A stretch of 64,000 nt of DNA from Berkiella sp964496435 (lineage in GTDB: Bacteria; Pseudomonadota; Gammaproteobacteria; Berkiellales; Berkiellaceae). The notes beneath the pieces were generated by a model. The model worked only from the letters and a program-made list of their open reading frames with translations. It was not told the origin of the DNA and ran no database searches. The position numbers and the translations under genes are program-made. The stretch is from positions 1 to 64,000 of the forward strand of contig CAZBZP010000009.1 in assembly GCA_964496435.1 (NCBI GenBank), given 5' to 3'. Below, piece by piece: positions 45,057 through 56,400 of this stretch (position 1 is its first letter; each line of letters begins with the position of its first letter).

Positions 45057-45087
45057 ATACTAAATTGTGCAGTGGAGTAGCTAAAAA

Positions 45088-45456
45088 ATGATAATCCAAG
45101 AAGATGATTCACCTCTTTCCTATCGCATTAAAAGCTACAGCCCCGGCAAGATTTGGATTAATGATCAATGCTATGAAAGTAGCGTTATTATCCGTCCTCA
45201 CCATCTTTTAGTACCATGGGCACCCACGCAATTTAATGAACTAGAAGAAGCTCATTTTGATTCGCTCTTCAACCCTAAAGTTGAACTTGTTCTATTAGGC
45301 ACAGGTAAGCAATTAATCATTCCAGACATGGCAATACTAAGAAAAATGTATGAGCATGGTATTGGTGTAGAATTTATGGACTCAAGTGCTGCTTGTCGAA
45401 CCTATAGCATGCTTGCAAGCGAAAGAAATGTTGCAGCATGCATTTTGATTATTTAG
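45088..45456 (+). CDS. Mth938-like (Xcc1710/NDUFAF3-type) domain protein
   Basis: The 122-aa protein fits the small Mth938-like alpha/beta family: ISYSPGKIWINDQCYESSVI-type start (YSPGKIWINDQCYESSVII, about 18-36), VELVLLGTGKQ (70-80) and GIGVEFMDSSAACRTYSML (about 91-109). Relatives include mitochondrial complex I assembly factor NDUFAF3; the bacterial role is unknown. It is divergent from the RpfE-like gene, and its 3' end overlaps by 8 bp the convergent coiled-coil gene. Confidence 0.88.
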   Translation: MIIQEDDSPLSYRIKSYSPGKIWINDQCYESSVIIRPHHLLVPWAPTQFNELEEAHFDSLFNPKVELVLLGTGKQLIIPDMAILRKMYEHGIGVEFMDSSAACRTYSMLASERNVAACILII

Positions 45457-46585
45457 GTTTAACAAGCGTTACACGCTTAGCAGAATATTCTTTTAAATAC
45501 TCAAGACCTAATGGATGTTTTTGACAAAGTTTTCGCAACTGTTGGGTTGCAACTTTAGATTTATCAAATAGATTCTTTGAGCAACGACTTTCCCTATTCG
45601 TATTAAAACGTATCATTTCGACGCAATGAAAAATCTGGTTAAAATGGTAAAACACTTTGTTTTTATCAACATTTTCAGCTGCCATTGTAGCGATTAAGCC
45701 CTCAATGTTTTCACTCATCGTGTCTAACGCGTCTTTAATAAATATTTTTCTTGCTACAACATAGCATTTCTTTAAGACATCGTGAATATCAATAAAGCCA
45801 GCAATCATTCTATAGCAGTCAAGATCGCCAATCTCATGCGCCTTTGATCTCAAATATTCACCTTGTGTTTGAGTGATATTGTAATTAAGGCCATGATTCT
45901 CTGAAAAACCAACATGGGCCTGCATTGGTTTAGATTGGGTTAAGGATTGCAAGAGATCATGTTCTAATGCTGCCAACTGCATCATGGATTCTGCTTTGTA
46001 GGCGCTTTGATTAAGATTTCTCACAGCGCTTCCTAAAGCTATCGTATCTAACTCCAGCGCATGTATTTGCGTAATGAGTTCATCTGAGTATAGCTTTTTA
46101 GGTGTGTTGCTTTGCAATAGTGCGGTTAGCTGCAAAATTGTTTGATAGCACTGTTCAGCAGCACTGTTTGTTTGAGTAATTTCAGCTTGATAAGAATATA
46201 AGTTGTTTTGTGTTAATTGTTCTTGTTTGAATCGAAATTGCTGCACATATTCTCTAATTTTTACAATTAATCTATCAACGTGAAATAAATAAGTATTTGC
46301 TGCTAACAATTCTAAATCGAATTCATCATGTTGACGAGGTTCAATCGCCTTACGAAGAGACAGTACTAAAGGTTGCAAAATATCGATAGCTTGCATCCAC
46401 TCTCCAATTGATGATTTTTCCTCTCTTTTATGATCAACCAGCTTTAAATTCTCTTTCAGATCGGAAGAATCAGGCTCTTTGGCATTAATTGCATAACCAA
46501 AAAGAATCGCCTTAATGCGTTGCCACCAATGCTTTTGAGATTTAGCGCTTTGTTTTTCTTGAAGCGAATGAGGATTATCTATCAT
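45449..46585 (-). CDS. Hypothetical helical/coiled-coil protein
   Basis: This 378-aa protein is not recognised. After a basic N-terminus (KSQKHWWQRIKAILFGYAIN, about 16-35) it is almost all helix with coiled-coil-prone stretches (about 65-230), no signal peptide and no catalytic motif. The C-terminal RVTLVKPK is basic. The base composition is AT-rich like the divergent 1411-aa gene, and both share the 341-bp region between them, which suggests common control. An effector-type or structural role is a guess. Confidence 0.6.
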   Translation of the reverse strand: MIDNPHSLQEKQSAKSQKHWWQRIKAILFGYAINAKEPDSSDLKENLKLVDHKREEKSSIGEWMQAIDILQPLVLSLRKAIEPRQHDEFDLELLAANTYLFHVDRLIVKIREYVQQFRFKQEQLTQNNLYSYQAEITQTNSAAEQCYQTILQLTALLQSNTPKKLYSDELITQIHALELDTIALGSAVRNLNQSAYKAESMMQLAALEHDLLQSLTQSKPMQAHVGFSENHGLNYNITQTQGEYLRSKAHEIGDLDCYRMIAGFIDIHDVLKKCYVVARKIFIKDALDTMSENIEGLIATMAAENVDKNKVFYHFNQIFHCVEMIRFNTNRESRCSKNLFDKSKVATQQLRKLCQKHPLGLEYLKEYSAKRVTLVKPK

Positions 46586-46926
46586 GAGAAACCTTCTCTT
46601 TTTTTATATTCCCACTATCTATGATTTGAACATAAAAGGGCTCCTTAAAACAAGCTGTGTAAATGACATACAACGTATCTTATTGCTACCATTGGGCGAT
46701 TTGGGGCAAGGAATAGATGTAGAAAATTCAGTGATTTTTAGAAAAACTGTGCAAAATAACGCCAACTGCAATTAGGCGTAATTACGCAAGAACGAAACAC
46801 AACGAAGATGGATAAAACTTTTTGGCGCTTTAAATTGACTAATAGATAGGTTAAGAAATTGACAATTTCATCATAGGTGCAATATCACTTAACCCTTTAA
46901 AAGAATAATGATTAAAAGGCGCTAAT
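46586..46926. other. 341-bp divergent intergenic region with promoter
   Basis: No convincing gene is seen. A 63-codon plus-strand frame at 46584-46775 lacks a ribosome site and coding character. TTGACA (46859-46864) and TATCAC (46883-46888), 18 bp apart, form a plausible sigma-70 promoter for the 1411-aa gene, which has AAGG ahead of its ATG at 46927. Confidence 0.5.
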
Positions 46927-49900
46927 ATGGCAAATCGGATCCACAAACATATTATTAAAGCCATTTCTAAAAGAAAGGAGCAACAGCAAGGTAATGAGAC
47001 TACGCCTGCCCCCTCTTCAGATGACACTCAGTTAGAACAACGTTTAGATCAAATAATTGAAGCAAAAGTAGATGAACCTGTTGAACCTGAAGAAGAGATA
47101 ATTATAAATGAAGATAGCCTTAAGCTAGACTACATTACACTTTTTAACAAAAATATTGATGCGCAAAAGAAAACACAATCTCCACAAGAGCTAGATACTT
47201 TACAATTAGCAGTAGTCCAAGATCTTGTAAACAAATATTGCCCTAAAAAAGTAAAGGATGATGTTAAAGATTATATTGCCTCCGTTTGCAATTCAATAAA
47301 AGACCAAGAACTTAAAATTCATGGTATTTACTTAAACATTGAAAAACAACGTCAGCTATTAAGTGATTTTATACTTGAATTAAAAAAAATACCCGACTCA
47401 GAAACAAAAAACAAAACTTTAGCGTTTATTGAGAAAAAAATTCAAACCCCAAGCTATGCTCAGATCAAAGAAGATTTTAATTCAACCGTTAGCAAGGGGA
47501 AATACTTTACAGACGAGGATGTCGCAATTAGGTCTTTGCTCAATTTCTTGAGACAATTTGTAATGCTAAATAATTATGAATATGGGCTCATTTCAGATCT
47601 AAAGATTAATAACCCGACCATTACCAATCCCTATCAAACACAAGAAATGGCAATATTGCTTGATGAAATAGAAACATTCTCAGCTAACCATTCTACTCAA
47701 GGTTTAGACAAATTTAGTAGATTTATTCATCATTCAATCACCTATGAAAAACAGCTTGTCTTAGAAGGAAATGTAAATCAATTTCTTTGCCTTGTAACCT
47801 TTGACCCATTGAAACAAAAATTAGTACAAACCGTTGTTGAAGATGAAGCATTATGGAATGAGCTAGAGCAAAACGAAGATTTCAAAAACGATGAGCTTAG
47901 CCGAAATGAATTTCAAACGATGATTGATAGTTTGAGCCATTATCAGGAATCACTAAATGAATATGGAAATTTAAAAATCCAACTTCTGATTGTTAAAAAT
48001 GATTTTACCGTTATTAATCAAATAAAAGATTTATATAACAAAATAAATGAGATGGGTGATACTTTTTCATTTTTCAGCGATCTTAATAATTACATATCTG
48101 CTTTAGATGAGCGCTTTAATCTCGCCAAAGAAGCCTTCAATGAGCTCATTGAACTCCTTGAAAACGTTGATACCAACTTGAAACACAGCGGCGTTGATGA
48201 ATATGGTATTCAAAGCATATTGCTTTTTAGAATTGTACGCGGTGATTTTTTTACTTTAAAAGACAGAAACAACCTTGTTAGTGCAATCTTTGACATACAC
48301 GACTTTATTAACCCTATCATGTTAGTAAATGGTTTGATAGATAATTTCAACAGTTATACTGAGGAAAAACAAGAAGAATCTATGGTTTTCCTTAAAAATT
48401 ATTTATTGCTAGACACTGGCAACAACTTAATCAACGTAAAGTATGAAAAAAGTGAGCTCATTGATAAAATAGATTTATTTGTACAATATGCCATTCATAA
48501 TGCTGAGAACGCCCCCCGCATTGAAGCATTATCAAATGAAATCTCAGATCTACTTGTTCAGAAGATTGTTGACAAAACAAATGCCTTTTCAATGCAAATG
48601 GATTTAATATCCAAAGGGGAAGTTTCACAACAAGAGCTTGCAATAATGCTTAATACTATTGCTCATGAGATACCTAATAGTTTACAGAACAAAACTATTA
48701 CAGAAGAATTTGTGCTAAAAGTTAACTTCATATTAGAAGCACCAAATTTGTTATCAGAAAACACCTCAACAAATGAAGCCATTATTAACGCTGTTAACGA
48801 AATTTGTATGTTATTGCAAGAAAAAAATGAATATGCCCAACTGGCAGAAACAATTACCAATATTGTTTCACAAATATCACCTGCCTCCTCAGACACAAGT
48901 ATGTTGGCGCTCTGGGATGGTGTATTGCCAAATGCACAGCATTTTGATTTCAATAAAACACTCTATGAAATAATTGATGATAATAAATTAATGATTGAAA
49001 ATGAAAAATCTCTGCACTCATTTGTTGATGCGCTTGAGTCGGGATTCATTTATCATTTTTCCAACATCAATCTATCTGAGTTGAAAAATTTAGCTTGGCG
49101 CCAAGACAAAGAGCGTATTAAAAACAGCTTGATGCCTAAAGCCTTAGATATTCGCTATTATTATCAGTACTTCAATTTGGTTGTTGACTATGTTCTTTTG
49201 GTTTTAAGCACACAGATAGAAAAAGAAGGCGTTGACATAACAGCTCGCGAAAGTTTGATTGAAGTTAAAAAAATTCATGATTTTATCGAAAAAGCGACAT
49301 TGCGAGCCATAGACAAAGGTGCTATCGCTACAGCAAAGGCTCTTAACACAGCTTTAAATACACCCGCTATTAAACGCCTGGGTTTAGCAAAATTAGAAAA
49401 TGAAACGCAACGCAACACCAAAATTGACAATAGCACGAACCCTAGCAAACTCTCACGAAATGTCATTTACGAACAAGAAGGGATCCCCTATTTAGGTACA
49501 CTTTTAGATCAGATTGTTAATGCTTCAAACAGAAAAACCGGTAGTGAGTTTGAAAAAAGAGTATTAGTTGGCAGGATACTGCAGATAGTTGAAGAAAAGA
49601 AACATAGCATAAGGGATTCATCAACTTGCTATGACTTTATAGAACAAATGATTGTATTCATGAGTAACGCGGATTTAATACTCCCCCCTACTTTTAAGAA
49701 AGATATAATATTAGAATCTGACAAAGTTATGAGTCTTATAAATAATGCTTCCGAATTCATAAAGCCAGACAATTATAAAACCTATGATATTAATGATTTT
49801 CATACATTACCTGGTGTTAAAAATCAATTGTTATATTGGCTAAACCGCATGGAAGATTTTCACCTCAAAACCAAGCAACCTGAAGCAAAATTAACAGAAC

Positions 49901-51162
49901 TCATTCTCGCCATTCTTGAAACAGATGATGCACTTGAGCATTTTAGTGAATCCCTTGATATTTTAAATATCATTAATGAAATATCAAACAAAAACAATCG
50001 CGTTTACAAAAATTATGACCACGATTTGCATTTAGTTCTATCTTCTTACCTTAAAAAGATTTCAGCTCTTATTAAAGAAGAATTATCAGAACCCTCTGAA
50101 TCCTTATCTACTTTTTTCAATATTTTTCACAAAAACGAAAAAATTAAGAAATTTATGGAAAAAGATTCAGCTGGCCACAATCCATTTTCAGCACAACATA
50201 ATTTAAAAGAAGTAATTGATGCTATTTTAAAGCAGGAGAAAAAGTATAGTAAAGCAATAGAATTGGCAAATGAAACGCAAGGTCAACAAGCTTATTCGCA
50301 ATTGCTGTTACGCGTCTTAGAGGGAGAAACGCAGAGCCCCCTTATTCAGTTGGGCAATCTTCAAGAAACATCCTACACTACGACCAAAACGTTGTTGCCA
50401 GAAAGTGAATTTCCTGTTCCACAAGCTGAACCTGAACATCCTGATTATATTGGGATTAATCGTACAATGGATTTTAATCCTGATATAAAATATCGCTCTA
50501 CACTTGATTTATTTGCAAGCACTGAGCTCAAAAAGGATTTTATGCAATCCTTTGCATGGGCATTAGACAATAGTGCTATGCGAAAATTGGAATTAATAAG
50601 ATATAGCCCAGGAATCAATTTGGTGGCTATAGATCATGCCGTTGATCCTCATCTTCAACTTAATTTGATTAATTATGTTTTGCTTTCCCTGGACTGCATT
50701 GGAAAACTTGCTGGCCCAACAGGAGAATATTCATTACAAAATTTCAATCGCATTAAAGTCATCACCGACTCCTTACAAGAAGTTGCTTTGATGTTGACCT
50801 ATGTTGAGATTGATAATGAAATTTTAACAACAAAAATTGATCATATGATTTACAAGATGATTCTCAGCAATAATGAGCTTCATGATATGTTGTCACAATC
50901 TTCTGCCCCTATAAAAGTGTTGCCAAATGAGGACTTAAACACATTTTGTCATATCAACGAATACTTAGCACACAAATTGCTCGGGATCTCCTATCAAAAG
51001 AGCATTTTATCCCCCATGGATCCCTTCAATAGAGAATTAGATAGCTTAAATGCCAAGACGAAGGAAGACTTGCTTAGGCACAGTGGCATTGATGTTTCAG
51101 CTATTGCAAAGCTCTCAAGAAAAGACAAAACAAACATAAGTCCTGATGCCAACAAAGAATAA
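46927..51162 (+). CDS. Very large hypothetical helical protein (1411 aa)
   Basis: No known domain was recognised. The N-terminus is basic (ANRIHKHIIKAISKRKE, residues 2-18), followed by an acidic Pro/Glu-rich linker (EPVEPEEEIIINEDS, about 50-66). The rest is predominantly alpha-helical with many Ile/Leu/Asn/Glu residues and no signal peptide, membrane span, or cysteine cluster. The tail is charged (SRKDKTNISPDANKE). Size, AT-richness, helical nature and isolation resemble large secreted effectors of intracellular Legionellales, but there is no direct proof. Diffuse repeats of about 100-200 residues may exist; I could not define them. Confidence 0.65.
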   Translation: MANRIHKHIIKAISKRKEQQQGNETTPAPSSDDTQLEQRLDQIIEAKVDEPVEPEEEIIINEDSLKLDYITLFNKNIDAQKKTQSPQELDTLQLAVVQDLVNKYCPKKVKDDVKDYIASVCNSIKDQELKIHGIYLNIEKQRQLLSDFILELKKIPDSETKNKTLAFIEKKIQTPSYAQIKEDFNSTVSKGKYFTDEDVAIRSLLNFLRQFVMLNNYEYGLISDLKINNPTITNPYQTQEMAILLDEIETFSANHSTQGLDKFSRFIHHSITYEKQLVLEGNVNQFLCLVTFDPLKQKLVQTVVEDEALWNELEQNEDFKNDELSRNEFQTMIDSLSHYQESLNEYGNLKIQLLIVKNDFTVINQIKDLYNKINEMGDTFSFFSDLNNYISALDERFNLAKEAFNELIELLENVDTNLKHSGVDEYGIQSILLFRIVRGDFFTLKDRNNLVSAIFDIHDFINPIMLVNGLIDNFNSYTEEKQEESMVFLKNYLLLDTGNNLINVKYEKSELIDKIDLFVQYAIHNAENAPRIEALSNEISDLLVQKIVDKTNAFSMQMDLISKGEVSQQELAIMLNTIAHEIPNSLQNKTITEEFVLKVNFILEAPNLLSENTSTNEAIINAVNEICMLLQEKNEYAQLAETITNIVSQISPASSDTSMLALWDGVLPNAQHFDFNKTLYEIIDDNKLMIENEKSLHSFVDALESGFIYHFSNINLSELKNLAWRQDKERIKNSLMPKALDIRYYYQYFNLVVDYVLLVLSTQIEKEGVDITARESLIEVKKIHDFIEKATLRAIDKGAIATAKALNTALNTPAIKRLGLAKLENETQRNTKIDNSTNPSKLSRNVIYEQEGIPYLGTLLDQIVNASNRKTGSEFEKRVLVGRILQIVEEKKHSIRDSSTCYDFIEQMIVFMSNADLILPPTFKKDIILESDKVMSLINNASEFIKPDNYKTYDINDFHTLPGVKNQLLYWLNRMEDFHLKTKQPEAKLTELILAILETDDALEHFSESLDILNIINEISNKNNRVYKNYDHDLHLVLSSYLKKISALIKEELSEPSESLSTFFNIFHKNEKIKKFMEKDSAGHNPFSAQHNLKEVIDAILKQEKKYSKAIELANETQGQQAYSQLLLRVLEGETQSPLIQLGNLQETSYTTTKTLLPESEFPVPQAEPEHPDYIGINRTMDFNPDIKYRSTLDLFASTELKKDFMQSFAWALDNSAMRKLELIRYSPGINLVAIDHAVDPHLQLNLINYVLLSLDCIGKLAGPTGEYSLQNFNRIKVITDSLQEVALMLTYVEIDNEILTTKIDHMIYKMILSNNELHDMLSQSSAPIKVLPNEDLNTFCHINEYLAHKLLGISYQKSILSPMDPFNRELDSLNAKTKEDLLRHSGIDVSAIAKLSRKDKTNISPDANKE

Positions 51163-51248
51163 TACCCTTTCACCCCTAACCCCATTCTTATATACTCATG
51201 CTAATCGACTTTCGATTTTAGGTTTTCTACTAGGCAAGGGATATTAGC

Positions 51249-51785
51249 GTGTTAAGAAATACTACAGATAAATTCGGGTGTCTAACAAAGTTGTTGCATT
51301 GGTCCATTTTTATCTTATTCGTACTCCAGTATTACTTAGTGTACAGACGAGAATATTTTCCCAAGGAAGCGCCAGAAAAACTTCAATATATTTTATTACA
51401 CAAATCAGTAGGCGTACTGCTTTTAGGCTTGGCTTTATTAATGCTTATTTGGCGTCATGTCGGGACACGCCCACGCATGCCAATTAGCATGACACCCGCG
51501 CATCAAGTCGCTGCAAAGCTTATGCATTTTCTACTTTATGTTGCCATGTTGCTACAACCCATCAGCGGTATTTTAATGGGCCTTTATGGTGGCAGAAGCA
51601 TTGGCGTGTTTGGACTTTTTAACATCCCTGCCTTTGCACAGAAAAATGAACAATTAGGCAATTTTTTATATCACACGCATGTGTGGTGTTCTTATGCCAT
51701 CATTGCTTTTGTTTCATTACATGTCATTGCAGCGCTCTATCATCACTTTGTAGCAAAGGATGATGTTTTAAAGCGGATGATATAA
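51249..51785 (+). CDS. Cytochrome b561 family protein
   Basis: The 178-aa inner-membrane di-heme protein has four transmembrane helices (about 15-33, 50-67, 92-112, 143-165). Candidate heme ligands are His in KLLHWSIF, LMHFLLY and YHTHVW/SLHVIA. Proteins of the CybB/YodB type move electrons between quinones or superoxide and the membrane; the partner is unknown. It is convergent with maeA, 12 bp apart with no terminator visible. Confidence 0.9.
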   Translation: MLRNTTDKFGCLTKLLHWSIFILFVLQYYLVYRREYFPKEAPEKLQYILLHKSVGVLLLGLALLMLIWRHVGTRPRMPISMTPAHQVAAKLMHFLLYVAMLLQPISGILMGLYGGRSIGVFGLFNIPAFAQKNEQLGNFLYHTHVWCSYAIIAFVSLHVIAALYHHFVAKDDVLKRMI

Positions 51786-51797
51786 TTCATATGCGAA

Positions 51798-53498
51798 TTA
51801 GATATTTGGATTGTGTTTAATGGGCCTGTAATAAGGCTTCCAAATATTATCTTGCGTGAATGTTTCAAGATCTAAAGCAGGTTGCTCTAAAGCTACACCA
51901 TCTGCAATAGCTTGTTTGGCAACAGCTAAAGCGACATGCGGTGCAATCTTGGCTATATCACTTATCGCGGGTAACAAGGTCTGTGTCAGATCTTTGCGCA
52001 CAGGGGAATGCTCGCTAATGGCATTTGCAGCGGCCCAGAGCATGTTATCAGTAACTTCTTTTGCCTTTGTGGCCAAACTGCCAATACCTATTCCTGGAAA
52101 GGAAAGTGCATTGTTGCATTGGGTGATATGGTAGGCTTTTCCTTGAAATTCAACGGGTGCATAGGGACTGCCTGTTGCTATCAGCGCTGTACCCTTCGTC
52201 CATTTAATGAGATCTTCTGGATCGGCTTCACACTTTTCGTTTGGATTAGATAAAGGACAAATGATGGGATGTTCGCACTGTGCACTCATTGCTTTAACAA
52301 CGTCTTCATTAAAAGCATGCCGTACGGTGGAGCAACCAATTAATATCGTTGGTTTAGCTGCTTTGACCACAGTGAGAAGATCACTGGCCCCTTGCCATTC
52401 CTTTTCGGTGCTAGGTCTTGCGTAAGGCTTTTGGAAATCTGCTAAATTCATCCCTTCTCGCAATAAACCGTCCCTGTCGATTAACCAGAACTGACGTCTT
52501 GCATCAGCTTCACTCATCCCATCTCGACACATCGCATTAAAAAGCTGATCTGCAATCCCTACCCCTGCTGTGCCCGCACCAAAAACGATGATGCGTTGTT
52601 CTTTCATCGGCTTGGCAGTCGCAGCAACTGCCGCGAGTAAGGCAGCCAAGGTGACCACGCCGGTGCCTTGCATATCGTCATTAAAGGTACAATGATAGTT
52701 GCGATATTTTTCTAAAATTTTACGGGCATTTTGAATGCCAAAATCTTCCCAATGTAACATGGATTGTGGAAATTTTTGGTGCACTAGCTCGACAAATGAG
52801 TGAATAAAATCATCATATTCTTTGCCTCTTAAACGAGGATGTCGCCAGCCTAAATACAAAGGGTTATTCAGTAGTTCTTGGTTATCAGTACCCACATCCA
52901 ACATAATAGGAATAGCGTGATAGGGATTCAGTCCACAAAGGCTGTAAACGACCAATTTAGCGACGGGAATATCCATTCCCCCTATTCCTTGATCCCCTAT
53001 ACCTAATATGCGTTCACCATCGGTGACAACCATTAATTTTATATCTGCATGTGTACGATTATCTAAAATCTCACTTAATCTATCCCTGTCTGGATAAGCA
53101 ATATAAAGACCTCTGGGTTGTCGAAATTCATGAGAAAATTCTTTGACGGCGGTACTTACACCTGGCGTGTAAATTAGCGGCAAGGTTTCTGCTAAATTAT
53201 CTGATAAAAATTTGTAGTAGAGTATTTCGTTTTTATCATGCAAATTATTCAAATAGATGTATTTTTGTAAATTGCTGGTATAGCGTGAATATTGATTTTT
53301 AATTCTAAATAGTTGTTCTTCTAATGTCTCTTCACGGTAAGGTAATTTGCCGAGTAATTTAAGTTCAATACGTTCATCAGGCGAAAAAGCAGTGCCCTTA
53401 TTGAGTAAGGGCATAACCATCAGTTGCTTGCCCGTAAGAGATGTTTCAATCCATTCTTTTTGGCTTTGCTTATCTTTGCGCGTGATGTATTTGAGCAT
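51798..53498 (-). CDS. maeA: NAD-dependent malic enzyme (malate dehydrogenase, oxaloacetate-decarboxylating)
   Basis: The 566-aa enzyme oxidatively decarboxylates malate to pyruvate and CO2. The long N-terminal domain (PLLNKGTAFSPDERIEL) is of the E. coli MaeA (SfcA) type. LPLIYTPGVSTAVKEFS (about 106-122), ILGIGDQGIGGMDIPVAKL and the Rossmann FGAGTAGVGIADQLFNA (about 308-324) are intact. Length equals E. coli MaeA (565). The start is only 1 base after the purL stop, an unusual arrangement suggesting co-transcription. Confidence 0.96.
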   Translation of the reverse strand: MLKYITRKDKQSQKEWIETSLTGKQLMVMPLLNKGTAFSPDERIELKLLGKLPYREETLEEQLFRIKNQYSRYTSNLQKYIYLNNLHDKNEILYYKFLSDNLAETLPLIYTPGVSTAVKEFSHEFRQPRGLYIAYPDRDRLSEILDNRTHADIKLMVVTDGERILGIGDQGIGGMDIPVAKLVVYSLCGLNPYHAIPIMLDVGTDNQELLNNPLYLGWRHPRLRGKEYDDFIHSFVELVHQKFPQSMLHWEDFGIQNARKILEKYRNYHCTFNDDMQGTGVVTLAALLAAVAATAKPMKEQRIIVFGAGTAGVGIADQLFNAMCRDGMSEADARRQFWLIDRDGLLREGMNLADFQKPYARPSTEKEWQGASDLLTVVKAAKPTILIGCSTVRHAFNEDVVKAMSAQCEHPIICPLSNPNEKCEADPEDLIKWTKGTALIATGSPYAPVEFQGKAYHITQCNNALSFPGIGIGSLATKAKEVTDNMLWAAANAISEHSPVRKDLTQTLLPAISDIAKIAPHVALAVAKQAIADGVALEQPALDLETFTQDNIWKPYYRPIKHNPNI

Positions 53499-53499
53499 C

Positions 53500-56400
53500 T
53501 TATCTCAACCAATTTCTTGCATTAATAAAGATTTTCATCCAAGGACTATCTCCACTGAAGGGGGACCAGGATAGTTGCCAGGCTTTTACTGAACGCTCTG
53601 GATGCGGCATCATAATTGTTGCTCGCCCATCTTGGGAGCTAAACCCTGTCATGCCTTGCGCTGAGCCATTAGGATTAAACGGATACACTTGCGTTGGCTT
53701 GGCATTATTATCAATATAGCGCATCACAAGCAGGCTATCATCAATTTTAGCTTTCTGACCAAATTCCACCCTGCCCTCACCATGCGAAACAATAATAGGC
53801 AATTGCCACTGGTGCATGTCTTTTAGCAATATTGAATTATTTTGTGTTATTTCAACCATGCTTAAACGTGCTTCAAATTGTTCGGAGGTATTGCGTACAA
53901 ATTGAGGCCAATTATCAGCACCTGGAATTAAGGATTTTAAGGAGGATAACATTTGGCAGCCATTACAAACGCCTAGGGTGAAAGTATTCTCACGTTCGAA
54001 AAATTCACGGAATAAAGCACTGAGTCGCTCATTGAACAAGATTGTCTTTGCCCAGCCCTTACCTGCACCCAGCACATCTCCATAAGAGAAACCACCACAA
54101 GCAGCAATACCGTTAAACTGATGCAAGGTCTGCCCATTGAGTAAATCACTCATCGTGACATCAATAGCTTCAAAGCCAGCCATGGTAAATGCAGCAGCCA
54201 TTTCAAGTTGGCCATTAACCCCTTGCTCGCGCAAAATGGCCACTTTGGGTTTATGCAAGATTGCAGGCGCTACAAAATTGTTCCAGCTCGGTTGTTGTAA
54301 AACCTTTTCATTTACAAATAATTTAGGCTGTTTATCTTCCACGATAAGCTGATAGGCTTCATCTGCACATTGAGGGTTATCCCTTAAGCGCTGCATCAAA
54401 TAACTGGTTTTTGACCATAATGCTTGCAGGTTTGCTCGCGGCTGTGAAAAAAGTGTTTTGCCTTGATAGCAAACGTCGATAGTTTGCTGCTCATTCAGTA
54501 AAGCAATTTCATAAAGTGCTTTATCTAAACCAACATCAGTGAAAATGGCTTTCACTGTTTCTAGTGCTGATTGTTCAATTTGAATGACAACGCCACACTC
54601 TTCATTGAAAAGTGCATTTGCTAAGGCTTTTTCATCCTTCGCATAATTATCCAAGCTGATAGATATACCCTGCTTGCTGGCAAATGCCATTTCGCTCAAG
54701 GTAACAAACAAACCACCATCACTTCTATCATGATAAGCAAAGATAAGTTGCCTATCCTTTAACTGCTTCAATGCACTTACGAATTGCTGCATAACTTGAG
54801 GATTATCAACATCGGGCGTATCTGTGCCTATTTGATTACTAACCTGCGCATAAATACTACCCCCTAAACGCTGCGCCTTTTGGGCTAAATCAACCAATAA
54901 TAGGACTGTTTGTGATTTGTTTTGTAGTAAAGGCGTCAGTGTTTTACGATGATCTTGAATTGGTGCAAAAGCCGAAACAACCAAAGTCACAGGTGATGTA
55001 ACGGCATGCTGTTTATTCTCTTCTTGCCACAGGGTGCGCATGGATAGCGAATCTTTGCCAACGGGGATAGTAATATCCCACGTAGGGCACAATTCTTTAC
55101 CTACCGCCTTTACAGCAGCAAATAAATCCGCATCATAATGTTCTGTGTTGCAAGCAGCCATCCAATTACAAGACAACCGGATGTCAGAAAGACTCGCAAT
55201 ATCTGTCGCTAAGATATTCAGCACCGCTTCGCTCACGCTCATTCTGGCACTCGCTGCAGCTTGCGTAATCGCAATCGGAGAACGCTCGCCCATGCTCATC
55301 GCTTCACCGGTATAGTCTTGGTAATTAGTTGCTGTAACTGCGCAATCAGCAACAGGTACTTGATATGGGCCAACCATTTGATCGCGCGCTGTTAGGCCCC
55401 CTACTGTTCTATCACCAATCGTAATTAAAAATGATTTATCAGCAACAGTAGGACATTGCAGCACTCTGCTAATAGCTTCTTCTATCGATATCAAACTAGT
55501 GTTGATTTGATTTTCTTGCCTTTTGGATGATTCAACCTTTTTGAAGGTTTTGGGTGGATTGCCAAAAAGAACTGATAAAGGTAAATCAATAGGCTTATTC
55601 TCAAAAAGCGCATCATCCACTTCAAGCATTTGTTGTTCTTGGGCAACCCCAATAACCGCAAAGGGGCAACGCTCTCTTTGAGCAATCTGTGTGAATTTTT
55701 CTAAAGCATCTGGATGAATGGCCAACATATAGCGTTCTTGTGATTCATTACACCACAACGCCAGCGGAGACATACTGATTTCTGCATTTGGAATAGCTCT
55801 GAAATTAACTTTGGCGCCCATCTCGCAATCGTTAACAATTTCGGGCAAGGCATTTGCAAGACCACCAGCGCCAACATCATGAATGGAAAGGATAGGGTTG
55901 TGTTCACCTAATGCCCAACATCTGTCTATGACTTCTTGGCATCGACGCTGCATTTCTGGGTTTTGTCTTTGTACGGAAGCAAAATCAAGCTCTTCTTTAC
56001 TTGTGCCTGAAGCAACCGAGGAAGCGGCACCGCCCCCTAAACCAATTTTCATGGCTGGCCCACCTAACACAATGAGCAAAGAGCCATGTTGAAATTTGTT
56101 CTTATTCACATGAGGGCTCATGATGTTGCCCATGCCACCAGCAAGCATCACAGGTTTATGATAGCCATAAGCTTGGTATGCACCATCTTGGGTTTGGCGC
56201 ACTTGTTCAAAGCTTCTAAAATAACCACAGAGGTTTGGTCGGCCAAATTCATTATTAAATGCTGCGCCGCCAATGGGGCCTTTTAACATGATGTCACGCG
56301 CACAGCTGATGCGTGAAGGATAATGTGCATTACCTTCCCATGCTTGTGCAAAACCTGGAATATGTAAATTGGAAACACTAAAACCTGTTAGACCTGCTTT

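Noticed and set aside
46584..46775. 63-codon plus-strand frame between the coiled-coil and 1411-aa genes
   Set aside because: Overlaps the start of the divergent gene, has no ribosome-binding site and no coding-like composition; treated as intergenic.
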